Source: Lithospermum erythrorhizon (lineage: Eukaryota > Streptophyta > Magnoliopsida > Boraginales > Boraginaceae). Taken from it: DNA of 64,000 nt. Of this stretch, positions 1 to 13,100 are shown in pieces. Each line of letters starts with the position of its first letter. The stretch's first letter is position 1. The notes under the pieces were generated by a model. That model did not search any database and had not been told where the DNA came from. It worked only from the letters and a program-made list of their open reading frames with translations. The translations under genes were made by a program, and so were the position numbers. The DNA lies in contig JADFUC010001570.1 of assembly GCA_019722365.1 (NCBI GenBank), positions 124,001-188,000 of the forward strand, in the 5' to 3' direction.

Positions 1-1
1 A

Positions 2-223
2 CTGGGCTCGGATTTGAGGCTTTCTCCATTCGGATCGGGCCGTAGGGCCTGTCCAGGAAAGTTTTTGGGCTTGTCTTTGGTCCATCTTTGGCTTGCAAGA
101 CTTCTCCAAATGTTCGAGTGGGGCCCATTAGAGCATCAAAAGGTTGATCTTTCGGAATGTTTGAAGCTATCTCTTGAGATGAAGAAGCCACTTGTGTGCA
201 ATGCAATACAAGTACTTATATAA
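2..223 (+). CDS. CYP78A: Cytochrome P450 CYP78A, C-terminal part only
   Basis: This is the 3' end of a gene that starts outside the window. It reads in frame from base 2 to a TAA at 221-223, giving about 73 residues. The piece holds the P450 haem-binding loop [12 protein letters not shown], whose cysteine ligates the haem iron, then a helix L-like stretch ([11 protein letters not shown]). The tail [17 protein letters not shown] is characteristic of plant CYP78A enzymes. These are ER-anchored monooxygenases linked to organ and seed size control; their substrate is not firmly known. Family assignment rests on the haem loop plus the CYP78A-type tail. The N-terminal two thirds and any intron cannot be seen, so the subfamily member is not assigned. 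Confidence 0.9.
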   Translation: MGSDLRLSPFGSGRRACPGKFLGLSLVHLWLARLLQMFEWGPLEHQKVDLSECLKLSLEMKKPLVCNAIQVLI

Positions 224-1986
224 AGCCTTGTTACATTTTATGCAATTATTGGTGAAGATCTCATTCTATATTTTAAAGCTTCATTTATGCTTTATTGTCA
301 AATGGCTGTCTTTAGTTTATGTGTACGCTGCACAGTAGCTGTTTGCTGCATTTGACATGGTAATGTTGTATTGAATCGACAATCCAAGTTAGCCATCCAA
401 AGTTATATTAGTATCGAATAATATTATCTACTCCTATAAGTCTTCGAGTAGTAGCCCTCGATAATTAGATGATAAGGTTAGATAACCAATATATATAGTG
501 GGACATGATTACTGTAAAGAGATCAATAAACGATCTTGGTAATCGAAAACTGGTTTCTCGACAACGACAATAAATAAGTAGCCTATCATTCCAGAAGTTG
601 AAATGGATTATTTCGTCTTAGGGTTATGATTTTTAGCCTCATGATGCCCTGGTCAATATAAATGATATTTTAACTAATTCTCAGAATCCACTATGACAAA
701 GATATACTAACAAATTAATGATTCGATAATCCAATATGGTAGATTGTTTCATAGCCGACCCAATACCAAGAGCGAAATAAATAGCTGAACTCTGTAAACC
801 GACTATCGAGCTGCGAAATTTTCTTCAAGGCATAATACCAGAGTATATAAATATGGTAGTGTTATTATTTATTCATATTATTCACAGCATCTTCTATGAT
901 TTGAGTTTACAAAATAATAAAATCACCAAATTTTATATTTCCTTTTATATCCCCTCTTCCAAATTATTGGAGGGAAACACAACTTTTCAAACTCCGAAAT
1001 ATCACTTATTTTAACTAAAGTCAACCCAAAATTATATCAATTTCAATTTTTACCCAATTTTATTTTGCAGATTTACCTATATGCTTATCTAATTCAAGGT
1101 ACTTGGAGTATTAATTTATCATTATTTTCCAGATTCAAACAATATTTATTCAGTTTTTATTGGAATTTGTTAGTTTTAAAAAAAAAAATTAGGGTTTTAA
1201 TAGTTGATGATTAAGTTCAGCTTTATATAGGGTTTGAATTGGTTTTATATTTGGTGGGTTTGGTTGTAAGTCATTTCTTGAGTGTTATTAAGTTGAATTA
1301 AAGCTTTAATTTGTATGATGTAAAAAAACACTTATTTTTTTGGGTTCAGTTGATTTTGATGATTGTGATATGTTGAGGGTTATAGAGGAGGGGGTATTAA
1401 AGATACAAAGTTTGATAATTTTGACCATTGAAAATCAAACTGGACATTCGTTTTGAGATGGAGGGAGTAATTTTTGGTGATAGATATGGATTTTTTTTTG
1501 TGTGTGGTTAATGTGGAAAAATGGACTTAGATTCTTATGAGAGAGTAGATTTGAGTAATAATGATTCAAGGTTAAGACATATTAGAGTTAAATTCTCTGC
1601 TGTATATACCTCGTAATAGCAAGTATAACGAAACACACGTCCTGTTTCTGCCACTTTTTCTTTTTCATGCTGTATAATTTAATTGCTTAGTAACTTCGAG
1701 TAACAATTCACATTGTATATCATATCAACATCTAATAACTTTCGAGTGATTAAATGGATGTACTTACCTACCTTTCTTAACTCTCCTTAACACCGAACTT
1801 ACTTTTTAATCCCTTGCAAATTGAAAGACGTTGTAACAATTTCTATTTTGGTTGACCGCATGGATAAGACCAATTGCTTTTCTGTTAGCTTTGAAGGGAA
1901 TCAATCACTGCAGAGTCCATAGATATAAGAAGGGGCATTCCGGGGAGCACCTTTATTCTGGTTCAACTCATATAGCTTATCTAGAT
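224..1986. other. Intergenic; holds the next gene's promoter and leader
   Basis: No coding sequence is supported here. The first part is AT-rich 3' flank of the P450 gene. The stretch before 1987 presumably contains the promoter and 5'UTR of the phosphatase gene, but no clear TATA box or splice pair could be fixed. At about 1430-1475 the end of a MITE-like repeat (a GAGGGAGTA motif) is visible; a similar sequence recurs near 30460-30510. Confidence 0.5.
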
Positions 1987-4900
1987 ATGCAAACACGGAA
2001 AAAAGTCATTGGAAGATCTTCTAGAGAGCTTGCTAGTCCGAAGGCTTCAAGACATCAGAAAGGACCATCTAAAAGCACACAATTTCAATCCAATAAAGCA
2101 ACAGATCTCATTACATCGTCCGCTAGGAAGCAAAAATCTGGTAATTTTGGCTCAGTAATATCTTTTTTAGAGCTTATAGAGACCGTGGTTCATTATCAGT
2201 GATTCTGTTCCCTCGTTGTCTATTTATTGTTTGTTTTTGTAAACCTCACCGCTGAAGGCATAGGTATTGTGAAATGCACTAATTTGCAATGTGAATAAGT
2301 TTCAATGTTCACAGTTACCACATTCAGGCAACATATTTGAATCATTTCCTCAACATGTGATATATCTTATGATATGTTTGAATACAAATCTCACTTCATA
2401 ATGTTTGCAACTTCTAGGTGTATCTCTTCTGAAGCAAAATGGAAACTATGTTGGTTTAATGGATTTGGAAAGTAGATTTCAACTAGATGATGATGCTCCG
2501 GTTGAGTGTGTGGAGCAGGATACTGAACAAGAACAAAATAGTGTCCCGGTTGATAATAAGGTGATCTGTAATCACTGAATTACCGAAGAGGACCCTACTT
2601 GTCATATATTACTAGTCTCAGTTGCTTGTAATGAGTATTGAATTTTATGGTTCATTTTATCTGTTTTGATTTTAACCAAAGTGATAGCCGCTGAAAGAAG
2701 TGAGGCACAACCAAATTGCACTATATTACTTACCACTTCAGTAGTTCAGTTTCATGCTTCATTTGCCAAACCTTATTGTGTGCTTTTCTTTTACTATATG
2801 AGTTGTTTCTGTACCACAAAAGGGTGACCATATCACCACACTTATACTTAAAGCCCCAATTATCCTATTTTAAACGTGGGTTATATTCCCAAGCATATCT
2901 CAAGAAAAAAAGTTTTAAGTTGGTCTAGGCACTTGTTTTTCTGTCTTGGTGTGTGTTTTACAGGAAATCATTCCGTTATGTATGAGTTCTCAAGGAACTT
3001 GCATGCTACTGTGATGTTGACAAAAATCATCACTCTAGGTTAAGTATTGAATTATTTTGCATGGTATTGTATCTCAGGGGTTTGAAGATGAATCAGCTCC
3101 ACAGGTGACTGGGACTATATTTTCTCCTGCATTCCACTTGACAAGGAGGGTTGAAGTAGAGGATGCAAATGCAGGCAAGAATATGGGATATTTATATTGC
3201 AGGACTACTAACAACTTTTTTTTTTATTATCTCATCTGTAACCTCAACATCCAGTATTATGATTATTATGATAAAACAAATATATGCCTAGTTGTTACAC
3301 TTAAGCTTGCCATGCTTGCAGCAACAACCCTTTAAAATTGGGTTCAGGTTCTGGCATTTGGTCTAACTATATAATCGTGTATCGAATGCGCACCTTAACT
3401 TTTATCTTCCAAAATTTAACGATTAGTATACTACAATATCTCAAATAGATCCAGGGACTTTATCATCTGTAGATTCGGACATAAACTTATCCATGCAAAA
3501 TGGAACTTTGGGATATGTTGAGTGTAGTCCGGACCGTGTATCAGTCGAGGTAGAGGAGGTGGGACATGACGAGTTGGCTGAATTTGATCCTTACCATTTT
3601 ATAAAGAACTTGCCTGACCTTTCATCAGTTGTACCAGTCTTCCGTCCTGTTCTTCTTCCTAGAAAGACGCGAAGTTGCCCGTCAACAACTCTAGTTCTGG
3701 ACTTGGATGGTAAACATGTTTCTGTCTTACATACTATGATAGTGTGAATTTACCTGTCTGCAACCATTATTAAATTGCCTTGAATTTTTTGGTGCTCACA
3801 CCATAACACTTTTTAATTGCTAATTTTAACTCTAGAAATCATGAAGGAAAGAGTGTCACATAGTTATTTGTTAAATTGTTCTTATATTACATTCCATATA
3901 TCTTTTACATCAATTATCCTTATACAAAGAAGAAATGTTATAAATTAAAGTGGGATTGAGGGAATTTGCTATGCTGATAGTTGAAATGCATGATGTCTAG
4001 ACTTTAAAAGTATTAGTCGCTTAATCAGATATGGGTTATAAGCTCTTTGATTAGTAATCCAGATCCCATATGACAGAGACCCTGGTGCACTCTTTGCTTG
4101 AACCATGTCAAATTGCTGATTTCACATTTCAAGTAGATCTCAAGCCGCAAAAGTTTACAGTGTATGTGAGATGTCGTCCATACCTCAGAGATTTTTTGGA
4201 AAAAATATCTGCCCTGTTTGAGGTTATTATCTTCACAGCAAGTCAGAGCATTTATGCTGAGCAGCTTCTGAATGTACTTGATCCAAAGCGAAAAATATTT
4301 CGGCATCGTATTTTTCGGGAGTCATGTGTCTGTGTAGACGGGAATTACCTCAAGGACCTCTCCGTCCTTGGCCGTGATCTATCACATGTCATTATAGTGG
4401 ATAACTCCCCTCAGGTTTTTCCTTAATCTATTCCTTGCATATTTTTTTTTCAATTTACTCTACTAACTAGGGATGGAGATGGCATGAATCAATCCCTTAG
4501 GAAATTGAAATTAAAACCAGTGCCAAAAAGTGGTATCGATTAAGCTATGGAACAAGCACCCTCAAAAAGAGATGTTACAGAACTTCACAAAAGATAACAA
4601 TTGATCCCTTCCTTGAGTTGTTGCTGGCATTTACCATTTGGTCCCAACTCTTTATCTAATTTGTTACATGTTTCGACCGGACCACAATTTCCATGAAGAA
4701 CTTTCAAAGTTATTGTTACTCGCTCCCAAGTCTGTCCATGCAACTTGGGCAATTTAATGGTTTATCAACTGTTTTCCATATTATTTTCAGGTATTTGGAT
4801 TCCAGATAGATAATGGAGTTCCCATCGAGAGCTGGTATGATGATCCCTCAGATAAGGAGTTGCTTCTGTTACTTCCATTTTTAGAGAGCTTAGTCGGAGT

Positions 4901-5006
4901 TGATGATGTTCGGCCACTGATTGCGAAGAAGTTTAACCTTCGTGAGAGAATAGCAGCCGCTGCAGTTTGTCCGTTCAGATCTGGCAGAGTTCTCCATGGA
5001 AGATGA
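1987..5006 (+). CDS. SCP1-like small CTD phosphatase (SSP4/SSP5 type), FCP1-homology domain
   Basis: A six-exon gene: 1987-2140, 2418-2560, 3078-3174, 3449-3709, 4077-4414 and 4791-5006. Together these are 1209 nt, or 402 residues, and all phases agree. The N-terminus (MQTRKK, then a basic Ser-rich stretch ending ITSSARK) resembles Arabidopsis SSP4/SSP5. The C-terminal half is the FCP1-homology phosphatase domain of the HAD superfamily. Its DxDxT motif is in LDLDETLVHS, with the nucleophile at about Asp216 and its partner at about Asp218, split across the exon 4/5 junction. Further motifs are IIFTASQSIYA and VIIVDNSPQ. The family removes phosphate from the RNA polymerase II C-terminal repeat in the nucleus. 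The start is the ATG that opens the conserved N-terminus; an in-frame upstream stretch from 1852 lacks family resemblance. Intron 3 (3175-3448) uses a GC donor. All catalytic motifs are intact. Confidence 0.9.
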
Positions 5007-8000
5007 AGATCTATCAGCATGGAATGTCAATAGACACTAATATATACCGTAAATGTTATAGTGCTCGATGAACTTGTCTCAACATCACAAATTAGATTTT
5101 CTTTTTATGTTACGGAACGTGCGAATAATGTTCATCCTTTATTCTCCAAAGGTAACAATATATGCCTTCGTTAGTTGTATTATGGGAACTCATTGGCTCA
5201 ATTAGAATCTTTATTCTTTAGATACATCATCAACAATTCAACATGCATTTGTAGTTAAGGACTTCTTCTAGTTGTACAAATTATTCCTAATTCAAATAAA
5301 TAAAAAAATTCTTTTATTCCAGTGTCTCTCCTGTCTATGTGGGGCAATGTAAGGGAAGAGGATGGAGGCTATATTTAATTGACCCAAGTATATTGTTGGG
5401 ATACAATTTGGAAAAATTCCCCAGGAATAGTCTATACCGTATAAGATTTAATCTTAGTGGGAATGATCTATAAGTCTCTTTGGTTAGTTCACTAATTTGA
5501 CCATTTTGGGATTTGATTGAGATTGAAAAAAATGTGATGCACAAAGTGAAAGAATGTGGAACACAGTATTGAAGCACTGACGAAGATAATTTGTATGCTT
5601 GCTATCGGCAGGGCAATTATGGGTCCAGTTAGGCCAACTTGTTCACTTGTCGTGCGCACTATCATAACATCTCAATCTTCATTCACATTTGATTATCACT
5701 TTTTTTTTTTTTTTTTATTAAACAAAAAACAGATGATTTAAATTCAAGTTGACCTATGAAATTCCCAGTTTTTTTATGTTCCTGACTTCAAGACTGGTTC
5801 CATTCTCTTAAAATTCAACCCAATAAATTTTAATTTTTTTTAATCTTATTGATTTTGCTTGTGGAGGATTCAATAGGAGACCACTCACTTTTCCTCTTTG
5901 CATGACTCGAACCTCAAATTTGTTTATGATATTTTGCATGAGTCGTTAGATATTACGGAGTTTGTTTTATGAGTTATTGAACGGGGCGTTAGAGATTATT
6001 GTTTTAAATGTTATATGCACTTCTTGAACTCAATATGTTTCACGGAGTTGTCAACTATTCAACAATTTCGAAATCAAATGTTAAGGAATAGTCCATAAAC
6101 TACCCTACAATTGCATATGATAAAAGAGTACTACAAGAAACAGAAGTACAAAGGTAATGTCTTAATCAGTTCACTTCTTGGTTTGCAAGTTCCTCTTCTT
6201 GTTTAATGCACTTTAGTTAATACAAGTTAATGATCGGCAAATTAACTTGTTGACTAAATATTAAAATTATTTCAAAGAGTTCATTGTCACATCTTTATCT
6301 AAGATGCTGGAATTCAGGGGAAGAGGTTAAGTTTGAAATTGTGATTACCCTTATTCATACGAAACAAGTCGACAATTCATGTCGTACTCTTTACTTAAAT
6401 TTCTGGAACATATTTTGTAGCAAAGCAGAGTAATTCAAAGCTTTCATATGCAGAGCAGTAAAAGCATATGCCTTCTAACATGTGAATACATGCTTGAACA
6501 TAAAATCTCAAGTATACAACCAAAAAAATGTATATTCAATATATGTCTCAATCATTTGAACATGATCCTGCCTAAAAAATGTAAGTAGATCTAATAGTAC
6601 GCAACATTATCAATGCGATAACAAAAACCGACTTGCTTCGGACCCGGTACCGGATCCAAGCAGGGGACCTGGATATTATTTTTATTTTTTTACATTATTA
6701 CAATAAGAAAATACTATGGTTTTACTTATGTTTTCTTTTTTGCTTGTTGGTTCTATTTCTCAAACAAAAACTTCTACACCAACTACGGACCAATTTTGTA
6801 CCATAGCTAGAAAGAAAATAAATATGGGCACGCTTATTTTATTACAATATGAAATGTTTTACATGAAAATAGATATGAAATAAAGTTGGAGCAATGTTGC
6901 TTTTGATGCAAAGTCGGATTGATGAAGACTGATGTTGCTCCTCCTCCATGATAACCCACGTTTCATTTTCGTAGGTCACTCCTTCGAAAAGATGCCATCT
7001 TCTTAACGAAATGTTGCATATGATCTTTTTTTTATAAGCGGTTAAATGCAGTTTAATATTATATTATTTTTAACAAGTGATTAAATAAGTAAGAATATAG
7101 ATTGTTTAAACTAATTTAGGCAATTGGTTCAGAAATTTATTATCCAAATGCATCATTCATAATGATAAAAGAAAAGGAGGGGAATAGTTGATGTCTACTG
7201 TCAACATTAGATCTCTAACAACATGGACTCACATTGTTACAAAAAATTAGTCACAATAAAATTAGTTGATGGACAAACATTTTTAACTGTGGGCATGTAG
7301 CAAGTGAATTGATATTAGATGAATAACAAAAATATATATAAACGTAAAAAATGAGATAAATAATTTGGGGAAGAAATGAATACTATATAGAAATCCTCTT
7401 TGGGATTAAGCTGGCTCATATCCATCAAGCAACATAAAATTAAATTTGGGAGATAATATATTATGATGATAAGTTTTAAAACTAGTGAGGTTCCCACTTC
7501 ATATAATGCATGATATATATACATTATGAAACTTGATTGCTTACAGGTTTTGTTTTGTTCTTTTGCCTCTTTTTATCTATTTCTTTTTTCATAGTGTGTC
7601 CCATGAAGACCATCAAATTCCAAAAACAAACAACCAATTTTACCACTTGCCTAATGCACTTATCTCTCCCACCATTCTCTTTCACACTTTCAGAATATTT
7701 TGCTTATTTTCTATAATCAAACTCAAAATCTCTCTCATCTTGTTTAGAAATATTGAATCCTAATGGTAAAAGGAAAAAAGAAGTGATCCAACAAGACAAG
7801 CTAGTGATCAGAATGATGTTTTGATAGCATAGGATCCCTTGGCATGACTTTACTTTCTTATCGAGATTCGACTCACATATCATCAATTGTTAAAATGAGG
7901 GTCCAAATCTGATTTGGTTCTTTATTACCTTTTTTGTTTTTCTTTATACTGATTCCTCTTTTTTTTCTCTTACTAAAAGATGAAGTAGAGATGTACGGCT

Positions 8001-8898
8001 TACAAGATCCTTATTCTTGATATGACAAAATTAAATGTGATCTCAATATTTAATTCCTAATTATTGTGATCCTAATTTGTAATTAATCTATTTCACATTT
8101 ATAATTTGTAACTAATATATTTCCCTTGTCATTTTAAAATTAATTGATGATAGAAAGCTTAATTCTGAAACTTATAGGTCCACATTTCTTTAATAAATTT
8201 ATTTTCAGATCTCAACCATGCATGTTATTCTCCCTCGTTTCAATGCAATTCTTTTTCTTACTATAAAGTTTTGGAGGAACTTTGTCCACTGACCTTTACT
8301 CAGTTTAGAAAAAATCCACATCTATACATTAATGTGTTTGGTAATTCATCTCAATCTCATTGCCTGTTAATGTCTCATACACAAACCTTAAAATCCAAAT
8401 TTCATTTCCTATAAAGTAAAGAAATTAATAACACAAGGACAATAAGGGTAATGATGACCCACCATTTCATATGAGTTGTGAAAATATTAATTTTGGGATT
8501 GGGAAAATGGTTCACCAAAGTTAGGAATCTGGATGATTTGATCAAGACGCAAACTTAAAGACTCAAATGAAACCCTTTTAGAGGAACATCATATAATTAT
8601 AGAGCATATATATATATATATACAATAACCCAAACATTAAATTGATTTGAGTTACAAACATAATTAGTGTAGGATCCGTAGCAAATAGAAGCTGAAATTC
8701 TTAATGCGAATATATTAATTAATTTAGATTAAAGTTTGACTTTAGAACTTCATTTAGGCATTCCGAAAAGTTGAATTTGTATTAGTGGTAAATCCTTTTT
8801 GCTAATTCAACTGTTGTGTACAAAAAAGGAGCATAACAAAAGCTTTAATTGGGTATGCTATTTTCATAATTTTGTTTTTTGACGTTATGATTACAATT
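5007..8898. other. Gene-free AT-rich intergenic DNA
   Basis: About 3.9 kb with no family-like reading frame on either strand. Visible items are poly-T tracts, a short TA run near 8610-8625, and a small GC-rich patch near 6640-6665 containing the palindrome CCGGTACCGG. Nothing here looks like a gene, tRNA or intact transposon. Confidence 0.5.
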
Positions 8899-10046
8899 TT
8901 AGCTCTCTGCATCATCCGCAACTCCATGTTGTAGCCACCTCTCCACGGGTATACATTCGGCCTTGTGCCGAATCTTCCAATCAAGCGCTTGACAAGCACG
9001 TGAGCAATAATTAACTGTCCCACAAACAGAGCATCTCCGAAACTCATACCCGTGTTTCTGGGCCTCCTGCTGGTCTGTATGCGAACACAACTCAGCTCGG
9101 CCTGGCATCCCGAGCGCCTCGAACCACTGCTGGTCAAAAACCGGGGTTCGCGGATGAGGCTCGAGCTGACATTTAATCCGAAGTCACTAAGCTAACGAAG
9201 CCGGGGAGGGTCCCCACCCGGCCTCAAGTCAAAACCGAACCGAAAGATTGGCTTGACGAGGAGAATTTCCTCCCTTGGGTGATGTTCTTCTTGACTCCGT
9301 AGCCGTCTTGTAGGCAATGGCCTAACTCACGTAAGGCATCTACGTGCCCGAGAAACGCGGCTCGGGCACATAGGGCAACTCCGGCTCGGAGGTCCTTGTC
9401 TCGTTTCGAGCCTCCGCTTCCGTTGAACTGAATCAAGGCTAGTGAGTATAAAGCCGGAGCGTGTGAAGCAATTGCTGCTTTCGCCATTAAGGCTGCTCCG
9501 TTCCCTCTATTTTGCAAACAATAGAACCTTATCTGTACCACACAAGCATATCAAATAATCAACTCGACCATCGTTTTGAGATGAAGCAAAAAACTTATAC
9601 TAACCATGCCCAGAGTATAGCAAGCTTCCACGTTTCCGGAATCTGCACAGAGTTTCAAGAACCGATGAGATGACTCGGACCATCTATTGGCTCCAACGTA
9701 GAGCATTTTCGATGAGGCTTTTGATAACACCATTGAATCACGACCTAAGCCATTCAATCTCCTACATCTGAACACAAATTCACAAACAAAGTTAATATTT
9801 ATATTAATATGGAAATATATCAACTTTTCTGTTATTTATAAATACGTACGTTGATAATACGTTAACGAAATCGGTCGGGGAAGAAGCGGATGAACTGAGC
9901 TTGCATAGGATTAATGTAACAAGATCATCTGGCAAAGCATCAATGAAATTGGACTCAGGGGATTGCTTCCACCTCTTCGCCATTGCCTGCTTAATCAAAC
10001 ATGTGTCATCCCCTTTAGGATAACACAATCCTCTTCTTGTTCTCAT
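8899..10046 (-). CDS. F-box protein with Sel1-like and MYND regions (At1g67340 type), exon 3 frame broken
   Basis: Family members are substrate adaptors of SCF ubiquitin ligases, with an N-terminal F-box, Sel1-like repeats and a C-terminal MYND zinc finger. Exons read right to left: 10046-9850 (ATG, then the F-box at residues about 34-72, FIDALPDDLVTLILCKL), 9767-9605 (ending EACYTLGM), and from 9532 (IRFYCLQNRGNGA, then FLGHVDALRELGHCLQDGYGV). The first two junctions are clean GT-AG with matching phase. After QGRKF the homologous frame is lost. Family-like sequence resumes one frame away as QLEPHP and runs through the MYND part (FRRCSVCG, NYCSRACQALDW) to TAA at 8899-8901. In-frame stops lie between. 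A 70-nt GT-AG intron at 9166-9235 would restore frame but is unusually GC-rich. The second cysteine of the first MYND zinc pair is also missing (CSHTDQ instead of C-x4-C). The gene is either decaying, mis-sequenced or spliced atypically. Confidence 0.75.
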
Positions 10047-10148
10047 AGCTATACAACAACACTAATCTCTAAAGAGTTAGAAAGAGTGAGTTAATGAAGG
10101 TATGTATATATCAAGACGGAAACAATTGACAATAAGCTAAAAAAGGAG

Positions 10149-10156
10149 TATTTATA
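10149..10156 (-). promoter_or_regulatory. TATA box of the F-box/MYND gene
   Basis: On the minus strand this reads TATAAATA within CCTATAAATACTCC, a near-consensus plant TATA box. It lies about 105 bp upstream of the ATG at 10046, so a start site about 30 bp downstream would give a leader of about 75 nt. No other TATA-like site nearby is as good. Inferred from sequence and spacing only. Confidence 0.5.
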
Positions 10157-10159
10157 GGT

Positions 10160-13100
10160 CTCAAACTTAGGGGATCATTTTAATTACATAATTGTCCTTG
10201 ATTTGTACATAACAGCTTAGCCAAGAAGGGTCTGACCAGATCCGTACGTCCGTCGTCGACACCGTCTTCTATTTTTTCTAATTCTTTTTAGCTCTTATTA
10301 ATTAAAAACAACTTTAAATGAATAAATGATTAAGATGCCATAGGAAAGTTTACCTTACATTAGTGAGTCAAAGTTAAGGAATTAATGATAATCACATTTA
10401 TGATATTGTAAATTCTAAAGGGAAAGTGATAATGATAAAGTAAAAAGGAGAAAAAAAGTGGTTAGTCTGTTTTTTCATAAAATTATTCATTCTAAAATCT
10501 ATTTTATATATACTATTTTATCATTATTAAGAAAAGGTTACTGGCAAAATTGGAATGTATACGTAGGAAAGGCATACATTATCGATATACTAGCTTATAA
10601 TAGCAGAGGCTGTCAAGAAATTATTTTATTATTTTTATAATAAAATTATAAATTTAAAAAATTTTAAAGTAAATCCCAAAGTTAAATAAAGCATTTAAAT
10701 TGGCTACTACGAAAAACAAAAGATAGAAGATCGCTAAACAACTTTTATTTTCTTCGATAATTACAGAGTATTACGTAGCCACAATATTTATATGAAGATT
10801 TTAATTTATTCAGTGCCATAATTCACGAAGAAATTATTATAAAAAATTACAATAAATTTTTTATCAAAAAGCAGAAACAGTAAAATATATTAATTTTCAT
10901 GAGTTTCAGAATCGCCAACCCATCTCTTTGGCTATACATTATATATAAATATGCATTCCCTTGCCGAAATATGTAGGAAAAAACAAGAGAAAAGTCAACT
11001 GACCCATCCACTGTCTCACCATCATTAAAATGAAAATTAGGACATAGACTAAATGGCCATTAACTGAATTTAGTCGAAGAATAAAGTGGTTATTGTTGGA
11101 TTCTAATTCCATTCATCACTACTAGTATTACTTTGACGAGATAATACTCCGTATAAGAACTTCTTTTCTATTTTATATTTTAATTGTAAATTAATGTGAC
11201 TGTTACCCTTCACGTACTGCAATTATGTCCCTGCTTAGATTATTTATGGTTGTCGCATCTCAATCACGCCTTTCAATATATTCAAAAGATAATTGCATTT
11301 TGAATGAATTAAGGTTATTATACCAGTTCAAAAATTTATTTATCCAATATCATTCAAAAAATAGTGATTGCGGGTCTTTATTAAAAATAATAATTACATG
11401 AACATACGTTTGGGTTATTTGATTAAACAACTTCAATATGTTCAATACTTTCATATTAGAACGAGTAATAAAATGGAATTAATTTGACAATTTCGGATTA
11501 TCGATCTGAAAAGGGAAGGAAGCAGCTAAGGAAACAAATCAGTATTAAATTGAATGAAAAAAGAAAATAAAGATGAGGAAAGAAATCAGACAATTGAGAA
11601 AATAGAATAGCAACAAATTTGCAAATTCAACTTTCCAAAAAACATTGGAAGAAATGGATTTTTCTATAAATATCGTGCATTTTTTCACTCTCTCTATAAA
11701 GATTGTTGAGCTTTCATTTAAAAAAAAAATTAAAAGATAATTAGTTAAAGTAACTCGATATCTTAAAAAAAAGCAAGCAAAAATTAGTCAACTATAACAA
11801 AGTTATGAAATATGTGAAATAAGAAGAAATGTTATCTCCGCTTTTTTTAATCATGCTTTAAGCAAAAAATTTTTTTTATAGTTATCGTTTTAGCATATTG
11901 GGGCCAGTATTTTTTTCAAATATACTTTTAATCATTTTTTTTTCTTGAAATAAACAACAACCAATAATATTATTTTAATTTATCATTATTTTACATTTTC
12001 AACGATTTTTCGACTATTTTTTCTTTTTCTTTAATCTATACAATTAAAGTATTAAAATAATAATTAAAAAACGAAGAAGTAATAGACAATATCATTGAAA
12101 TGATAGTAATTTATACATTTGAAATCTCCCAAATTAAATTAATATATAATGAGTGATTCTTTCGTCAGATTACTATTACAAGTTCTGAAAATTTCTAATT
12201 TCACCATGCATCTCATCACTAACACAAAAATCTACTCTAATATTTAGTGCCAACCCATCCTCTTCATAGATCGTACACTTTGGGTTCTTTTTTTATTCAT
12301 CTTCTTAAATTTATCTTTGTTTGTGTTGAGAGGAATATCTTTACAAAAAATATATCAATTGAAAGAGTTTGAAAAATGTAATTTCATCGACATAGCTTTT
12401 ATCAAGTATTATATAATACAAACAAAAATATTTATTAATAAAATACATTTAACAAAAAAGACAATTGGTTTAATATGAAAGATTATTTAATAAGATACCT
12501 GGCTACGGGCGGGCCACTAAATTTGTTTCAAGAGCCACCACATATAAGCTTCGCTTTCTTTCATGAAGAGTCATAAAATGAATCAACTGTGCTTGTACCT
12601 CTTTTTCAAACAACTTATGGTGAGCAGGACCTGGCTAATCTCTTTTCAGTCATTATCCTCTTAATTAATGTAAAAAGTAACGTTAACGGCAATGTGGAAT
12701 CTTTAAGGGATACAAAATAATAAAAGATAAACTAAATCTTCGCTCGAGATTGTATCGTTAGCGTACATGTAAACGCCTACTGGGTGTATGCCACGTCGCT
12801 ATAAAAATAACATTATAGTGATAATAGCATTTATTCAAAAAAATATATCTAAGTGTCATTTCGTTAAAAAAAACAAAAAAAAAAATATTATAGTGATATA
12901 GATTATAAAGAAGTAGAAGAAGTTTATCATTCGTAAATAATTATACGAAACTTTGATGAAATATAGTTTATATAATTATATTAATCCAACTCGTATAACT
13001 TGGTCGCTATCGGGCAACCAGAATCCATTAAGTACGACAGCAAAAGCCAAGCAAACGAAGCAACCAAAGTCAGATTAGAACTAATTATTTCCTATGATGT

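Noticed and set aside
1852..1986. Start of the phosphatase reading frame 45 codons upstream of 1987
   Set aside because: The upstream residues have no family resemblance and begin with a non-ATG codon; the ATG at 1987 opens the conserved N-terminus.
2964..3005. Extra phosphatase exon after the acceptor at 2963
   Set aside because: It meets a stop codon after 12 codons in the required phase, and exons 2 and 3 join cleanly without it.
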